Part shown: one piece after another, positions 55,958 to 64,000 of the stretch
Layout: every line of letters starts with the position of its first letter
Numbering within the stretch: the stretch's first letter is position 1
Assembly: GCA_947164605.1 (NCBI GenBank)
Contig: CAMUXE010000004.1
Coordinates: forward strand, 95,891-159,890
Reading direction: 5' to 3'
Source of the DNA: an uncultured Lachnospiraceae bacterium
GTDB lineage: Bacteria; Bacillota; Clostridia; Lachnospirales; Lachnospiraceae
Length of the DNA stretch: 64,000 nucleotides
Position numbers and translations under genes: made by a program
Notes under the pieces: generated by a model
Told to the model about the DNA's origin: nothing
Seen by the model: only the letters and a program-made list of their open reading frames with translations
The model's database searches: none

Positions 55958-56563
55958 ATGAAAAAGAATCATTTTTTTGCGATGTTATTTCGTATGAAGT
56001 ATATAATCAGATGGCAGCTTATGTGTAACACTAGGATTGAGAATGACAGTGAGCACAGTTTGGAGGTGGCCTATATTGCACATGCCTTGGGCGTAATCAA
56101 CAATACAATTTATAAGGGGGATCTCAATGCAGAGAGATTGGCCTTGTTAGGAATGTACCATGATGCTACTGAAATTATCACAGGTGACATGCCTACGCCA
56201 GTTAAGTATTACAGCAAGGAGATTAGAAAAGCCTATACAGAAGTGGAGAATGTGGCCAAAGAACAGCTCTTAACAGGACTGCCTGAGGAAATGCAGGGAG
56301 CCTATGCACCTCTCTTGGGACCAAGTAAGGAGGAGGAGAAGCTTTGGATTTATGTCAAGGCAGCTGATAAGATTTCGGCTCTAATAAAGTGTATTGAAGA
56401 GGAACACAAAGGAAATCATGATTTTGATGATGCTAAAGATACAATCTCAGCCTATATTGAAAAGATTGACCTGCCAGAAGTTAAGTATTATATGAAGCAC
56501 TTTATGCCAGCTTTCAGCATGACTTTGGATAAGAGTGGAACAAATAGAAGGAAGAATGTATGA
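55958..56563 (+). CDS. yfbR: HD-domain 5'-deoxynucleotidase, YfbR type
   Basis: The 201-residue enzyme removes phosphate from deoxynucleoside 5'-monophosphates. The residues that define YfbR fall at the same numbers as in E. coli: Arg18-Trp19, His33, His68-Asp69, Glu72 and Asp77 (YHDATEIITGDMPTPVK). The metal-binding His/Asp set is thus intact. GGGAGG precedes the ATG. Its stop overlaps the topB start (ATGA), so topoisomerase III is co-translated, an association with no obvious biochemical reason. Confidence 0.92.
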   Translation: MKKNHFFAMLFRMKYIIRWQLMCNTRIENDSEHSLEVAYIAHALGVINNTIYKGDLNAERLALLGMYHDATEIITGDMPTPVKYYSKEIRKAYTEVENVAKEQLLTGLPEEMQGAYAPLLGPSKEEEKLWIYVKAADKISALIKCIEEEHKGNHDFDDAKDTISAYIEKIDLPEVKYYMKHFMPAFSMTLDKSGTNRRKNV

Positions 56564-58581
56564 GTAAGAGAGTTTTTATCGCCGAAAAACCTAGTGTGGC
56601 CAAAGAATTTGGAAAAGCGCTACATGAATCTTTCGCCAATAAAGATGGCTATATGGAGTCAGATAAGTCTATAGTCACTTGGTGTGTGGGACATTTAGTT
56701 ACTATGTCATATCCTGAAAAGTATGATGAAAACTTGAAAAAATGGCGCTTGGATAGCATCCCTTTTATTCCGGAAAGCTTTAAATATGAGGTTATCCCTT
56801 CGGTTAAGAAACAATTTGATATTGTAAAATACCTTCTAACCAGAGAAGATGTCTCTCAAATATATGTATGTACTGACTCGGGACGTGAAGGAGAATATAT
56901 ATACAGACTTGTAAGACAGGAAGCTGATGTTAAGGGGAAAGATGAGCGCAGGGTTTGGATTGATTCACAGACAGAGGAAGAAATTCATAAGGGAATTGAA
57001 AATGCTAAGCCTATATCTGCCTATGATAATCTTTCAGATGCTGCTTATCTTCGAGCCCAGGAAGATTATCTTATTGGTATCAATTTCTCAAGAGTTCTAT
57101 CTTTGAGATATTCCAGAACTCTTGCCAGTTTTATGAATAAGGATTTTTGTACTGTAAGTGTCGGAAGAGTAATGACCTGTGTACTTGGTATGGTTGTAAA
57201 TAGGGAAAGAGAAATCAGAAACTTTGAAAAGACTTATTTTTATAGAGTAATAACTAGTGCTGATATTGCTGGAAGCATGATTGATGCAGAATGGAAGGTA
57301 CAGGAAAAGAGCAAGTATTACGGGACACCTTTTTTATATAAGACTAATGGCTTTGTAGATAAGGCTAAGGCTGAAGAACTTATTGGATTTTTATCAGATC
57401 CAATGCCTGCAAAGGCTACAGTTTCTCTTATTGAAAGAAAAATAGAAAAGAAATCTGCGCCTCTATTGTACAATTTGGCAGAGATTCAAAATGATTGTTC
57501 TAAAATCTTTAAGATCAGTCCTGATCAGACCTTGAACATAATTCAGGAATTGTATGAGAAGAAGCTTGTTACTTATCCTAGAACTGATGCCAGAGTTGTG
57601 AGCACAGCAGTTTGCAAGGTTATTGATAAGAATATTAAGGGCCTCTTATCTTACGCTCCATGCGGCCAATATGCCAAACAGGTCCTAGACAATGGCTGGT
57701 ATAAAGGACTTGCAAAAACTAAGTACTGTGATGATAAAAAAATTACAGACCATTATGCCATAATTCCAACCGGTCAGGGTCTTAATAACCTTGCTGGTTT
57801 GTCAAGCACAGCTGCTAACACATATGAATTGATAGTTAGAAGATTTTTGAGCATCTTCTTTCCTCAGGCTAAGTATCTTAAATGCAGTCTTAATCTCATG
57901 TGTAAGGATGAACTTTTTGCAGCATCATTCAAATCCCTAGATGATCCAGGATATCTTCCTGTCACTATATCTTCATTTGGTAAAAAGAAGAATGTAGAAG
58001 AAATCTATGGTCAGGACAAGCCTAAGGATGATGAGGAGGAAGAGGACCAGCTCTCAGAATCAATCTCAGCTGTTTTGAAGAAAGTTAAAAAGGGAGATGA
58101 GATTGAACTTAAAGCATTTAATATAAAAAATGGTGAGACAAGTCCTCCTAAGAGGTATACATCAGGTTCTATAATACTTGCAATGGAGAATGCCGGTGAA
58201 CTCATAGAAGATGATGACTTAAGGGCACAGATTAAGGGCTCTGGAATTGGAACTTCTGCGACAAGGGCTGAAATCTTAAATAAACTTAACACTAAAGATT
58301 ACATTTTTACAAATAAAAAGACTCAGGTTATAACACCTACTAAGTTTGGTGAAGGAATCTTTGAACTTATGAGGCTGTCAATGCCGACTATGCTTAACCC
58401 TAAGTTTACAGCAAGCTGGGAGAAGGGCTTGACCATGGTTGAGGAAGGTACTATAACATATGATGAATACTCTCAGAAGATGGATGATTATGTTGTAAGA
58501 CGCACCAATTCTGTAAAAGGAACAGATTGTAGATCTCAATTGAACATACTTTTAGGTCAGCTTGCTCAATTATATGAATAA
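56560..58581 (+). CDS. topB: DNA topoisomerase III (type IA)
   Basis: The 673-residue enzyme decatenates DNA by single-strand passage. The TOPRIM domain shows FIAEKPSVAKEFGKAL and CTDSGREGEYIYR, the gate region INFSRVLSLRYSR, and the catalytic Tyr339 in TYPRTDARV. A hydrophilic Asp/Glu insert (about 487-500) interrupts the second half. No C-terminal zinc fingers are visible, as expected for TopB against TopA. It overlaps yfbR by four bases. The size is close to the 650-residue E. coli enzyme. It could be chromosomal or of element origin; no conjugation genes lie nearby. Confidence 0.92.
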   Translation: MSKRVFIAEKPSVAKEFGKALHESFANKDGYMESDKSIVTWCVGHLVTMSYPEKYDENLKKWRLDSIPFIPESFKYEVIPSVKKQFDIVKYLLTREDVSQIYVCTDSGREGEYIYRLVRQEADVKGKDERRVWIDSQTEEEIHKGIENAKPISAYDNLSDAAYLRAQEDYLIGINFSRVLSLRYSRTLASFMNKDFCTVSVGRVMTCVLGMVVNREREIRNFEKTYFYRVITSADIAGSMIDAEWKVQEKSKYYGTPFLYKTNGFVDKAKAEELIGFLSDPMPAKATVSLIERKIEKKSAPLLYNLAEIQNDCSKIFKISPDQTLNIIQELYEKKLVTYPRTDARVVSTAVCKVIDKNIKGLLSYAPCGQYAKQVLDNGWYKGLAKTKYCDDKKITDHYAIIPTGQGLNNLAGLSSTAANTYELIVRRFLSIFFPQAKYLKCSLNLMCKDELFAASFKSLDDPGYLPVTISSFGKKKNVEEIYGQDKPKDDEEEEDQLSESISAVLKKVKKGDEIELKAFNIKNGETSPPKRYTSGSIILAMENAGELIEDDDLRAQIKGSGIGTSATRAEILNKLNTKDYIFTNKKTQVITPTKFGEGIFELMRLSMPTMLNPKFTASWEKGLTMVEEGTITYDEYSQKMDDYVVRRTNSVKGTDCRSQLNILLGQLAQLYE

Positions 58582-58596
58582 TATTTGGAGGTTACT

Positions 58597-59274
58597 ATGT
58601 ACGAGGATTTAACTATTAAGGAACTATTTTCTTTAGATGAGACACTTGCAGGAACTTATCTTTCTAACTTTAAGTATCCATGGGAAGCATTGGCTGGCAT
58701 TGGAGATTTAATACTTGAAATAGGCAAGGGCCTATCTTTGGATGAATATGACAAAAGAGGGGATGATATTTGGATTCATAAGACTGCAAAGGTCTTTGAT
58801 TCAGCCTATATTGCTGGTCCTTGTATTATAGGCCCTGACACTGAAGTTAGACACTGTGCTTTTATTAGAGGAAAGGCCTTAGTTGGCGCTTCATGTGTTA
58901 TCGGAAACTCTTGCGAATTAAAGAATGTAATTATTTTTAACAAGGCTCAGGTTCCACATTACAACTATGTTGGAGATAGTATTTTAGGCTTTAAATCTCA
59001 TATGGGTGCTGGATCTATAACATCAAATCTTAAGTCTAACAAGACAAATGTTACCATAAAGTACTCAGATGAGAAAATCGAAACTGGCTTAAGAAAGATC
59101 GGCGCCTTTCTTGGTGATCACGTAGAAGTTGGATGCGGTAGTGTACTTAATCCTGGTACAATTATCGGAAAGAATACATGCGTATATCCATTATCAAGTG
59201 TAAGGGGATTTGTTAACAAGAATTCTATTTACAAAAAAGCTGGAGAAATTACTGACTTTGTACAAAATGTTTAA
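58597..59274 (+). CDS. Left-handed beta-helix protein related to GlmU-type acyl/uridylyltransferase C-termini
   Basis: The 225-residue protein shows hexapeptide turns such as IWIHKTAKVFDSAYI, AGPCIIGPDTEVRHCAFIRG and CVIGNSCELKN, forming a left-handed beta-helix like the acetyltransferase half of GlmU. The N-terminal uridylyltransferase half is missing. It may acetylate a sugar nucleotide or be a regulatory relative. GGAGG at 58587-58591 decides for the ATG at 58597. It follows topB by 15 bases and ends the transcript. Confidence 0.8.
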   Translation: MYEDLTIKELFSLDETLAGTYLSNFKYPWEALAGIGDLILEIGKGLSLDEYDKRGDDIWIHKTAKVFDSAYIAGPCIIGPDTEVRHCAFIRGKALVGASCVIGNSCELKNVIIFNKAQVPHYNYVGDSILGFKSHMGAGSITSNLKSNKTNVTIKYSDEKIETGLRKIGAFLGDHVEVGCGSVLNPGTIIGKNTCVYPLSSVRGFVNKNSIYKKAGEITDFVQNV

Positions 59275-59339
59275 TTAATACGGAAAATATATCTAAAAAA
59301 CAGTTTTCTTTGTGGAAAATATATAAAAAATATATATAA

Positions 59340-59397
59340 GCACTTGCTTAAATTGTCTATAATTACGGGGGTAATTTATAAAGCAAGTGCATATTTT
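59340..59397 (+). terminator. Terminator after the beta-helix gene
   Basis: GCACTTGCTT at 59340-59349 pairs with AAGCAAGTGC at 59381-59390; an inner ATAATTAC/GTAATTTAT stem lies in the loop, and ATATTTTT follows. Confidence 0.8.
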
Positions 59398-59433
59398 TGT
59401 TAATAAATTTATGAATAAAATATGAATAAAATA

Positions 59434-59461
59434 TTGATTTATTATTATTTCAGTGTATAAT
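59434..59461 (+). promoter_or_regulatory. Sigma-A promoter of the surface protein gene
   Basis: TTGATT at 59434-59439, a 16-base spacer and TATAAT at 59456-59461. The leader is about 85 bases. The 278-base gap from 59275 holds this promoter and the terminator and nothing else I can see. Confidence 0.7.
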
Positions 59462-59552
59462 ATCAAATAAGATGTGACTGAAACACTCATTTTGTATAAA
59501 TAATTATTGTCCATCTGAAGCAAAATAGACTTATTCAAGAAAGGGTATTGTG

Positions 59553-62500
59553 ATGAAGAAGAAAACGCAGAAGATTCAGGCGGTAATTCTTGCAATTGTT
59601 ATGTTAGCAGTGGTAACAGTTGCTGTATCAGCTGCAGGGGGATTAAACAGCAGCAACAAAAAGGCCAAGGATGGCTTGGAAATACTTGATGGAACTTACT
59701 ATGATAATAGTGATTTCTATAACAAAAATGCTTCACTTGGCATAGCAAACACATTTCATCTCTTTGCATTTAATCAGCTTGATGTAAATGTGCACTGTAA
59801 TGGTAACTTTGCTGCAAAGGTTGCCAATGTTGGTACTAACAACGGTACTAATCAGTTTACAGACAAGAACGAGCTTTGTATTGTTACAGACAAGCTTGTT
59901 ATGAATTCGAGCACAAGAGTAAATACTTGGTACGTTCCAGTAGATGCTAAAGTTACAGATAGGGGAGGAAATAAGCTCTCAAATCCAATCAATGCAGGTC
60001 AGATTTCAATTGACACAGGTGATGATTGTATAGCTAACATTGATTTAAATGGTATTAAGCCGGCTTATGTAGCTCATATTAATGAGGATTATCTTGATTT
60101 AGCTGCAGAACAGGCTCAGTATGCTGACTTATCGAACAAGCTTTCAAAGGTTGCCGACAATTATGCTTCATGGACATGCAATGGACTCGGTAAACTTGTG
60201 CTTAACGATGAAGGCATGAATGTGATAAATGTTAAGGGCGATACTTTAGGCGGTTTTGACACACAGAACGGATTCAAAATCTACAATGCAGTTTATGACA
60301 ATGGATATTCAGGAAAGCAGAGCATTGTAATCAATGTTGATCTTGCAGGTTACTCTTCTTTCTATACTAATGCACAGACAACAGTTTATAGAACTGATGA
60401 TGCAGAGGTTATCAATTCAGAGTCAAATGTTTTGGATGGAACAATAGTTCTTTGGAACTTTTTTGATAGTTCTTCTGATGATGGACAGTATCACGGTGAA
60501 ATTACACTTCAGAAAGCTATGCTTGGTAGTGTTTTAGCACCATATGCAACATTCCATGCTAATCAGAACATAGATGGTAATATTATTGCTAATAATATTA
60601 CAACAGGTGGTGAGACACATCGTTGTGATTTCCTTGGACCTATTGATGTAGATTGGACTCCTACTGATCCTCACGCTGGTGGTTCAAGTCAGGAAGAGAC
60701 AACAGCAGCTACAACAAAGGCTACAACAGAGGCTACAACAGCAGCCACAACAAAGGCTACAACAGCAGCCACAACAGCAGCCACAACAAAAGCTACAACA
60801 GCAGCCACAACAAAAGCTACAACAGCAGCTACAACAAAGGCTACAACAGCAGCCACAACAAAGGCTACAACAGCAGCCACAACAAAGGCTACAACAGCAG
60901 CTACAACAAAGGCTACAACAGCAGCTACAACAAAGGCTACAACTAAGGCTACAACTAAGGCGGTTGCAACTCAGACATCTAAGGGAGATGCTTCTGGTAA
61001 GAAGAATCAAACAGTTATCATCAATAAAGTTGACCAGTATGGAAACAATGTTGAGGGTGCTGTCTTAAAGATTATTGATGACAAGGGTGACCTTGTTGAA
61101 CAGTTTGTTACAACAAAGAAAGCATTTGAAGTAAAGATTCCAAGTGGTTCTTTCTCATTAGTAGAGGTACAGGAACCTAATGGATACGAACACGCTAGAA
61201 ACATTAATTTCACAGTTTCAGATAAAAACATTATTGCTTCATCTGATGCCAAGGTACTTGATAAGACAATTACAATGGTTGACGAAAAACAAGTTAAGCC
61301 TTTTAGTGTTAAAATATTAAAGACTAATAAGGACAATAAGATAATCGATGGAGCTAAGTTAAAGATTAGTCATGTCGATGATGCTGGAAATTTTGTTACA
61401 GATAAAGAGTTTACTTCTGTAGGATTGCAGGTCAGCTTAATCGATTTATATCCAGGTTCATATATATTAAGCGAAGTAGAAGCACCTGAAAATTACCTTT
61501 TAGCTGATGATATCTTCTTTAATGTTACTGATCAGGGCAACATTATGGTTGATGGAAGTCAGACTAGTTCTCTTGTTATGCTTGATGAATATGAGGACAA
61601 GACAGTAAGTCTCAGTAAGCAGGATATTGCAGGCAATGAAATAGCTGGAGCTAGCATTTCTATAAAAGATAAGGATGGAAATGAGGTACATTCTTATGTA
61701 TCTGTAGAAGGAATGTCTCATAAGTTTAAACTTCAGCCAGGTACATACACTATGACTGAGACTCAGGCCCCTGCAGGCTTTGATATAGCTGAGACAATTA
61801 CATTTACACTTGATATTAATGGCCAGGTAAGTGTAAATGGAGACTTTAAGGAAAAGGTAGTTATGGTTGACGAGTACTCTGCTAAGGAAGTACAAATCAG
61901 CAAGGTAGATATAGCTGGTAAGGAAATTGAAGGCGCTAAGATTTCAGTTTTCAAGGGCCAGGTAGAAGTTGCAAAGTGGGTTTCTGAGGCAGGTAAGACA
62001 AAGACAATTACTTTAAAACCAGGCAAATATACTTTGACCGAGACACAGGCACCTGAAGGTTATGAAATTGCAGAATCTATATCTTTCACAGTAAATCCTG
62101 ATGGAAGCCTTATAGCTAATGATACTGCACTTGATGGAAATAAAATCGTCATGCTTGATAAGTACAAAGGCCAGACAGTAAATGTCAGCAAGCGTGACAT
62201 TGCAGGTAATGAAATTGACAATGCTACTCTAACTGTTCTTGATCACAAGGGCAATGTTGTAGTAGAGCCATTTAAAACAAGCAAAGATTCAGTACATACA
62301 ATCAGCCTCGAACCAGGTCTTTACCAGTTAGTTGAGACAAGTGCTCCTGATGGATATGTAGTATCTGAGAAAATCACATTTACAGTTGATACGAATGGCA
62401 ATGTATCTGCTATGGGTAAGGTTGTAGCAGATAAGACACTTGTAATGACAGACAATTATTCTAAATTAAGCATCAAGAAGACTGATGTTGCTGGCAATGA

Positions 62501-64000
62501 ACTTGCTGGTGCTACTTTAAAGCTTACAGATGTAAATGGAAATGCTGTCTATGACATTAAGGGTAATGAAATCAAATCGTGGGTTTCAGGAACTGAGGCA
62601 CATGTTGTCGAAGGTATCAAGAATGGCACATATATGCTTACAGAGCTCACTTCTCCAGATGGTTATGTCGTAGCTGAAAGCATCGTATTTGATGTTAAAG
62701 AAGGACATGTATATGGCTCTAATGGCGTAAGAACTGAGGATGATTCATTGACTATGGTCGATGGAACAACATATATGAGTTTTGGTAAGGTCTTAAAGGA
62801 TACTGAAAAGAATAGTAATGATCCAACTTCTACAAAGCAGTTGGGAGGAGTTACATTTGGTATCTATGCAGATCAGGATTGCACAAGCCTTGTGCGCGAG
62901 GTAACTAGTGATGATTCTGGTTTAGTAGAGGCTAAGGGCCTTGCAAAGGGTACTTACTACGTTAAGGAATTAAAGACAAAGGATCCACTTATAAAGGTTG
63001 ACTCAACTGTTTACACAGCTGTAATTACAGATTCAGCATTTGCCGGATTGCAGAATCCAGATGGCTCAATGCTTTTAAATAATACAGTTGTCAATACAAA
63101 GATTGAGGCTAAGATTGAACTTATCAAGGTTGATAAGGACAACCCAGATAAGGCTCTTGCAGGTTCTACATATGGAATTTACAGATTTGCAAGTGACACA
63201 GAAGCGACTGCAAGCGGATCTGCTTCTGGTCTGATTAAGGTTGGTGAAGCAATCACTGATGCCAACGGAAAGATAAGTTTTGATGGATTATTTGTTGGTG
63301 AACAGTATACTATTATTGAACTCAATGAGCCTGCAGGATATCAGGTTTCTAAAGATTCAATCAATGTAAAGCTTGAGCTTAAAGATGGTATTCTTACAAC
63401 TACATTAGTGGATGATGGTAAGGGTACAGCTAAGCTTGATGCTGACAACAATATCGTATGGTTTGAGCCAGAATTGAAAGTAAGTATCAGCAAGAAGAAT
63501 AACAGTGGAGAACTTCTTTCTGGTGCAAGTCTTCAGGTTATTGATACTCTTAGCAATCAGGTAGTTGATAGCTGGGTTAGTGATGGAAATGAGCATATAA
63601 TCGCAGCTAAGCTTGTTGGTGGAAACACATATATTTTAAGAGAAATTGCAGCACCTAATGGTTATGCAATTGCTGAAGATATCACATTTAAGGCTATTGC
63701 TAAGGCAACTGCAAACAATGAAGATTATATTCAGGTTCTTGATATGATTGACGATGATGAAAATCCTGGTCAGCCTGAGACACCAGGAACAACAGAGACA
63801 ACTCAGACACCAGGTACACCGGGAACAACAGAGACAAGTCAGACACCAGGCACACCGGGAACAACAGAGACAACTCAGACACCAGGTACACCGGGAACAA
63901 CAGAGACAACTCAGACACCAGGTACACCGGGAACAACAACTACAAGTCAGACACCAGGTACACCGGGAACAACAACTACAAGTCAGACACCAGGTACACC
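59553..64000 (+). CDS. Large secreted adhesin: choice-of-anchor-A domain, TTxA linker, nine SpaA/Cna_B domains, PGTTETTQ repeats; 3' end beyond window
   Basis: AAAGGG precedes the ATG at 59553, and the frame stays open for 1482 codons to the window end. A signal peptide (about 1-27, cleavage near VSA-AG) is followed by a choice-of-anchor-A domain (about 60-365; LGIANTFHLFAF, later GSVLAPYATFHANQNIDG). Residues 383-470 are a Thr/Ala linker of T-T-x-A units. Nine prealbumin-like SpaA/Cna_B domains follow (about 485-1400), each with a Lys in a xxSKxDxAG-type first strand and an E-x-x-AP-x-GY motif, the residues that form intramolecular isopeptide bonds. The last part is a 12-residue repeat. A sortase signal should lie beyond. 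Role: a stalk-like surface adhesin. Confidence 0.9.
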   Translation, partial: MKKKTQKIQAVILAIVMLAVVTVAVSAAGGLNSSNKKAKDGLEILDGTYYDNSDFYNKNASLGIANTFHLFAFNQLDVNVHCNGNFAAKVANVGTNNGTNQFTDKNELCIVTDKLVMNSSTRVNTWYVPVDAKVTDRGGNKLSNPINAGQISIDTGDDCIANIDLNGIKPAYVAHINEDYLDLAAEQAQYADLSNKLSKVADNYASWTCNGLGKLVLNDEGMNVINVKGDTLGGFDTQNGFKIYNAVYDNGYSGKQSIVINVDLAGYSSFYTNAQTTVYRTDDAEVINSESNVLDGTIVLWNFFDSSSDDGQYHGEITLQKAMLGSVLAPYATFHANQNIDGNIIANNITTGGETHRCDFLGPIDVDWTPTDPHAGGSSQEETTAATTKATTEATTAATTKATTAATTAATTKATTAATTKATTAATTKATTAATTKATTAATTKATTAATTKATTAATTKATTKATTKAVATQTSKGDASGKKNQTVIINKVDQYGNNVEGAVLKIIDDKGDLVEQFVTTKKAFEVKIPSGSFSLVEVQEPNGYEHARNINFTVSDKNIIASSDAKVLDKTITMVDEKQVKPFSVKILKTNKDNKIIDGAKLKISHVDDAGNFVTDKEFTSVGLQVSLIDLYPGSYILSEVEAPENYLLADDIFFNVTDQGNIMVDGSQTSSLVMLDEYEDKTVSLSKQDIAGNEIAGASISIKDKDGNEVHSYVSVEGMSHKFKLQPGTYTMTETQAPAGFDIAETITFTLDINGQVSVNGDFKEKVVMVDEYSAKEVQISKVDIAGKEIEGAKISVFKGQVEVAKWVSEAGKTKTITLKPGKYTLTETQAPEGYEIAESISFTVNPDGSLIANDTALDGNKIVMLDKYKGQTVNVSKRDIAGNEIDNATLTVLDHKGNVVVEPFKTSKDSVHTISLEPGLYQLVETSAPDGYVVSEKITFTVDTNGNVSAMGKVVADKTLVMTDNYSKLSIKKTDVAGNELAGATLKLTDVNGNAVYDIKGNEIKSWVSGTEAHVVEGIKNGTYMLTELTSPDGYVVAESIVFDVKEGHVYGSNGVRTEDDSLTMVDGTTYMSFGKVLKDTEKNSNDPTSTKQLGGVTFGIYADQDCTSLVREVTSDDSGLVEAKGLAKGTYYVKELKTKDPLIKVDSTVYTAVITDSAFAGLQNPDGSMLLNNTVVNTKIEAKIELIKVDKDNPDKALAGSTYGIYRFASDTEATASGSASGLIKVGEAITDANGKISFDGLFVGEQYTIIELNEPAGYQVSKDSINVKLELKDGILTTTLVDDGKGTAKLDADNNIVWFEPELKVSISKKNNSGELLSGASLQVIDTLSNQVVDSWVSDGNEHIIAAKLVGGNTYILREIAAPNGYAIAEDITFKAIAKATANNEDYIQVLDMIDDDENPGQPETPGTTETTQTPGTPGTTETSQTPGTPGTTETTQTPGTPGTTETTQTPGTPGTTTTSQTPGTPGTTTTSQTPGT
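60699..60962 (+). repeat. 22 tandem 12-bp units coding a T-T-x-A linker
   Basis: The unit is ACAACANNNGCN, read in the adhesin frame as Thr-Thr-(Lys/Ala/Glu)-Ala. Its composition leaves other frames open on both strands, but those are artefacts. Change in copy number keeps the frame and alters only the spacer length. Confidence 0.93.
61005..63765 (+). repeat. Nine tandem SpaA/Cna_B-like domain modules
   Basis: Modules begin near 61005, 61299, 61599, 61884, 62172, 62464, 62775, 63109 and 63474. Modules 3-6 are most alike (SKQDIAG, SKVDIAG, SKRDIAG, KKTDVAG openings), pointing to recent duplication; modules 7 and 8 are longer and distinct. The E-x-x-AP-x-GY motif varies: VEVQEPNGY, SEVEAPENY, TETQAPAGF, TETQAPEGY, VETSAPDGY, TELTSPDGY, KELKTKD, IELNEPAGY and REIAAPNGY. 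Module 7 lacks the P-x-G-Y part. Confidence 0.85.
63783..63998 (+). repeat. Six tandem 36-bp units coding a PGTTETTQTPGT repeat
   Basis: Units of 36 bp start at 63783, 63819, 63855, 63891, 63927 and 63963 and continue past the window end. Later copies read TTTS where earlier ones read TETT or TETS. This is a wall-spanning Pro/Gly/Thr spacer. Confidence 0.93.

Noticed and set aside
56560..58581. topB as a marker of an integrative conjugative element
   Set aside because: No relaxase, type IV secretion, integrase or attachment-site repeats are visible; the neighbours are chromosomal housekeeping genes.
60679..61068. Long open frames on both strands over the adhesin linker, predicting Gln/Leu-rich or Cys-rich proteins
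   Set aside because: They arise from the ACAACANNNGCN repeat, which lacks stops in several frames; the true frame is the one continuous with the signal peptide and the Cna_B domains.

Overview
The window is about 64 kb of low-GC DNA with Gram-positive signals: strong AGGAGG-type ribosome binding sites, consensus TTGACA/TATAAT promoters and simple hairpin terminators. The gene content suggests an anaerobic member of the Clostridia, most likely Lachnospiraceae. The pointers are a DUF4250 protein behind clpB, MetH paired with a RACo-like activator, a B12/radical SAM DUF4080 protein, archaeal/fungal-type aspartate-semialdehyde dehydrogenase, YitT, abundant cyclic-di-GMP proteins and a large SpaA/Cna_B surface protein. 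The taxonomic placement is inference. I see no rRNA, tRNA, CRISPR array, insertion sequence or prophage, and no gene-free stretch longer than 300 bases.

Layout. 1-7.8 kb: the end of an EAL protein, an Old Yellow Enzyme-type oxidoreductase, two minus-strand genes, then a tight plus-strand run of an internally shortened MFS protein, a YitT protein, a Pr6Pr-like membrane protein, a MIF/tautomerase homologue and three genes that are poorly known (one a Sel1 protein). 7.9-12.8 kb: hpt (minus) diverges from larB-larC-larE, the nickel-pincer cofactor pathway, which has no larA beside it; a fucO-like dehydrogenase follows. 12.9-20.1 kb: an AEC transporter (minus), an intracellular GH28 enzyme, an EamA transporter and two chemoreceptors. 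20.2-25.1 kb: a RACo-like corrinoid activator, a MetH without its own reactivation domain, and a HAD phosphatase. 25.2-31.5 kb: a roughly 1580-residue PAS/GGDEF/EAL/GAF protein and a radical SAM protein.

31.6-42.4 kb: lysA, putP, a membrane-anchored unknown, argC, recQ, a flavin reductase, a CbxX-type AAA protein, a second GGDEF protein and an alpha/beta hydrolase. 42.4-45.3 kb: clpB under a CIRCE operator, then a DUF4250 gene. 45.3-51.9 kb: the F-type ATP synthase operon atpB-E-F-(H::A)-G-D-C, in which the delta and alpha subunits form one reading frame and a 10-bp-periodic array separates atpD from atpC. 51.9-59.3 kb: a signal-less ParB-like/BMP protein, a phosphoesterase, asd, yfbR, topB and a left-handed beta-helix protein. 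59.5-64 kb: the 5' part of a large secreted adhesin that runs off the window.

The genes read as core metabolism and energy conservation interspersed with signalling and surface functions. Lysine and arginine synthesis (asd, lysA, argC), one-carbon/methionine metabolism (RACo-like plus MetH), purine salvage (hpt, yfbR) and ATP synthesis are all represented. The most unusual items are the delta-alpha ATP synthase fusion, the 10-bp array in the same operon, the cytoplasmic ParB/BMP fusion, the MIF-containing cluster and the modular adhesin.
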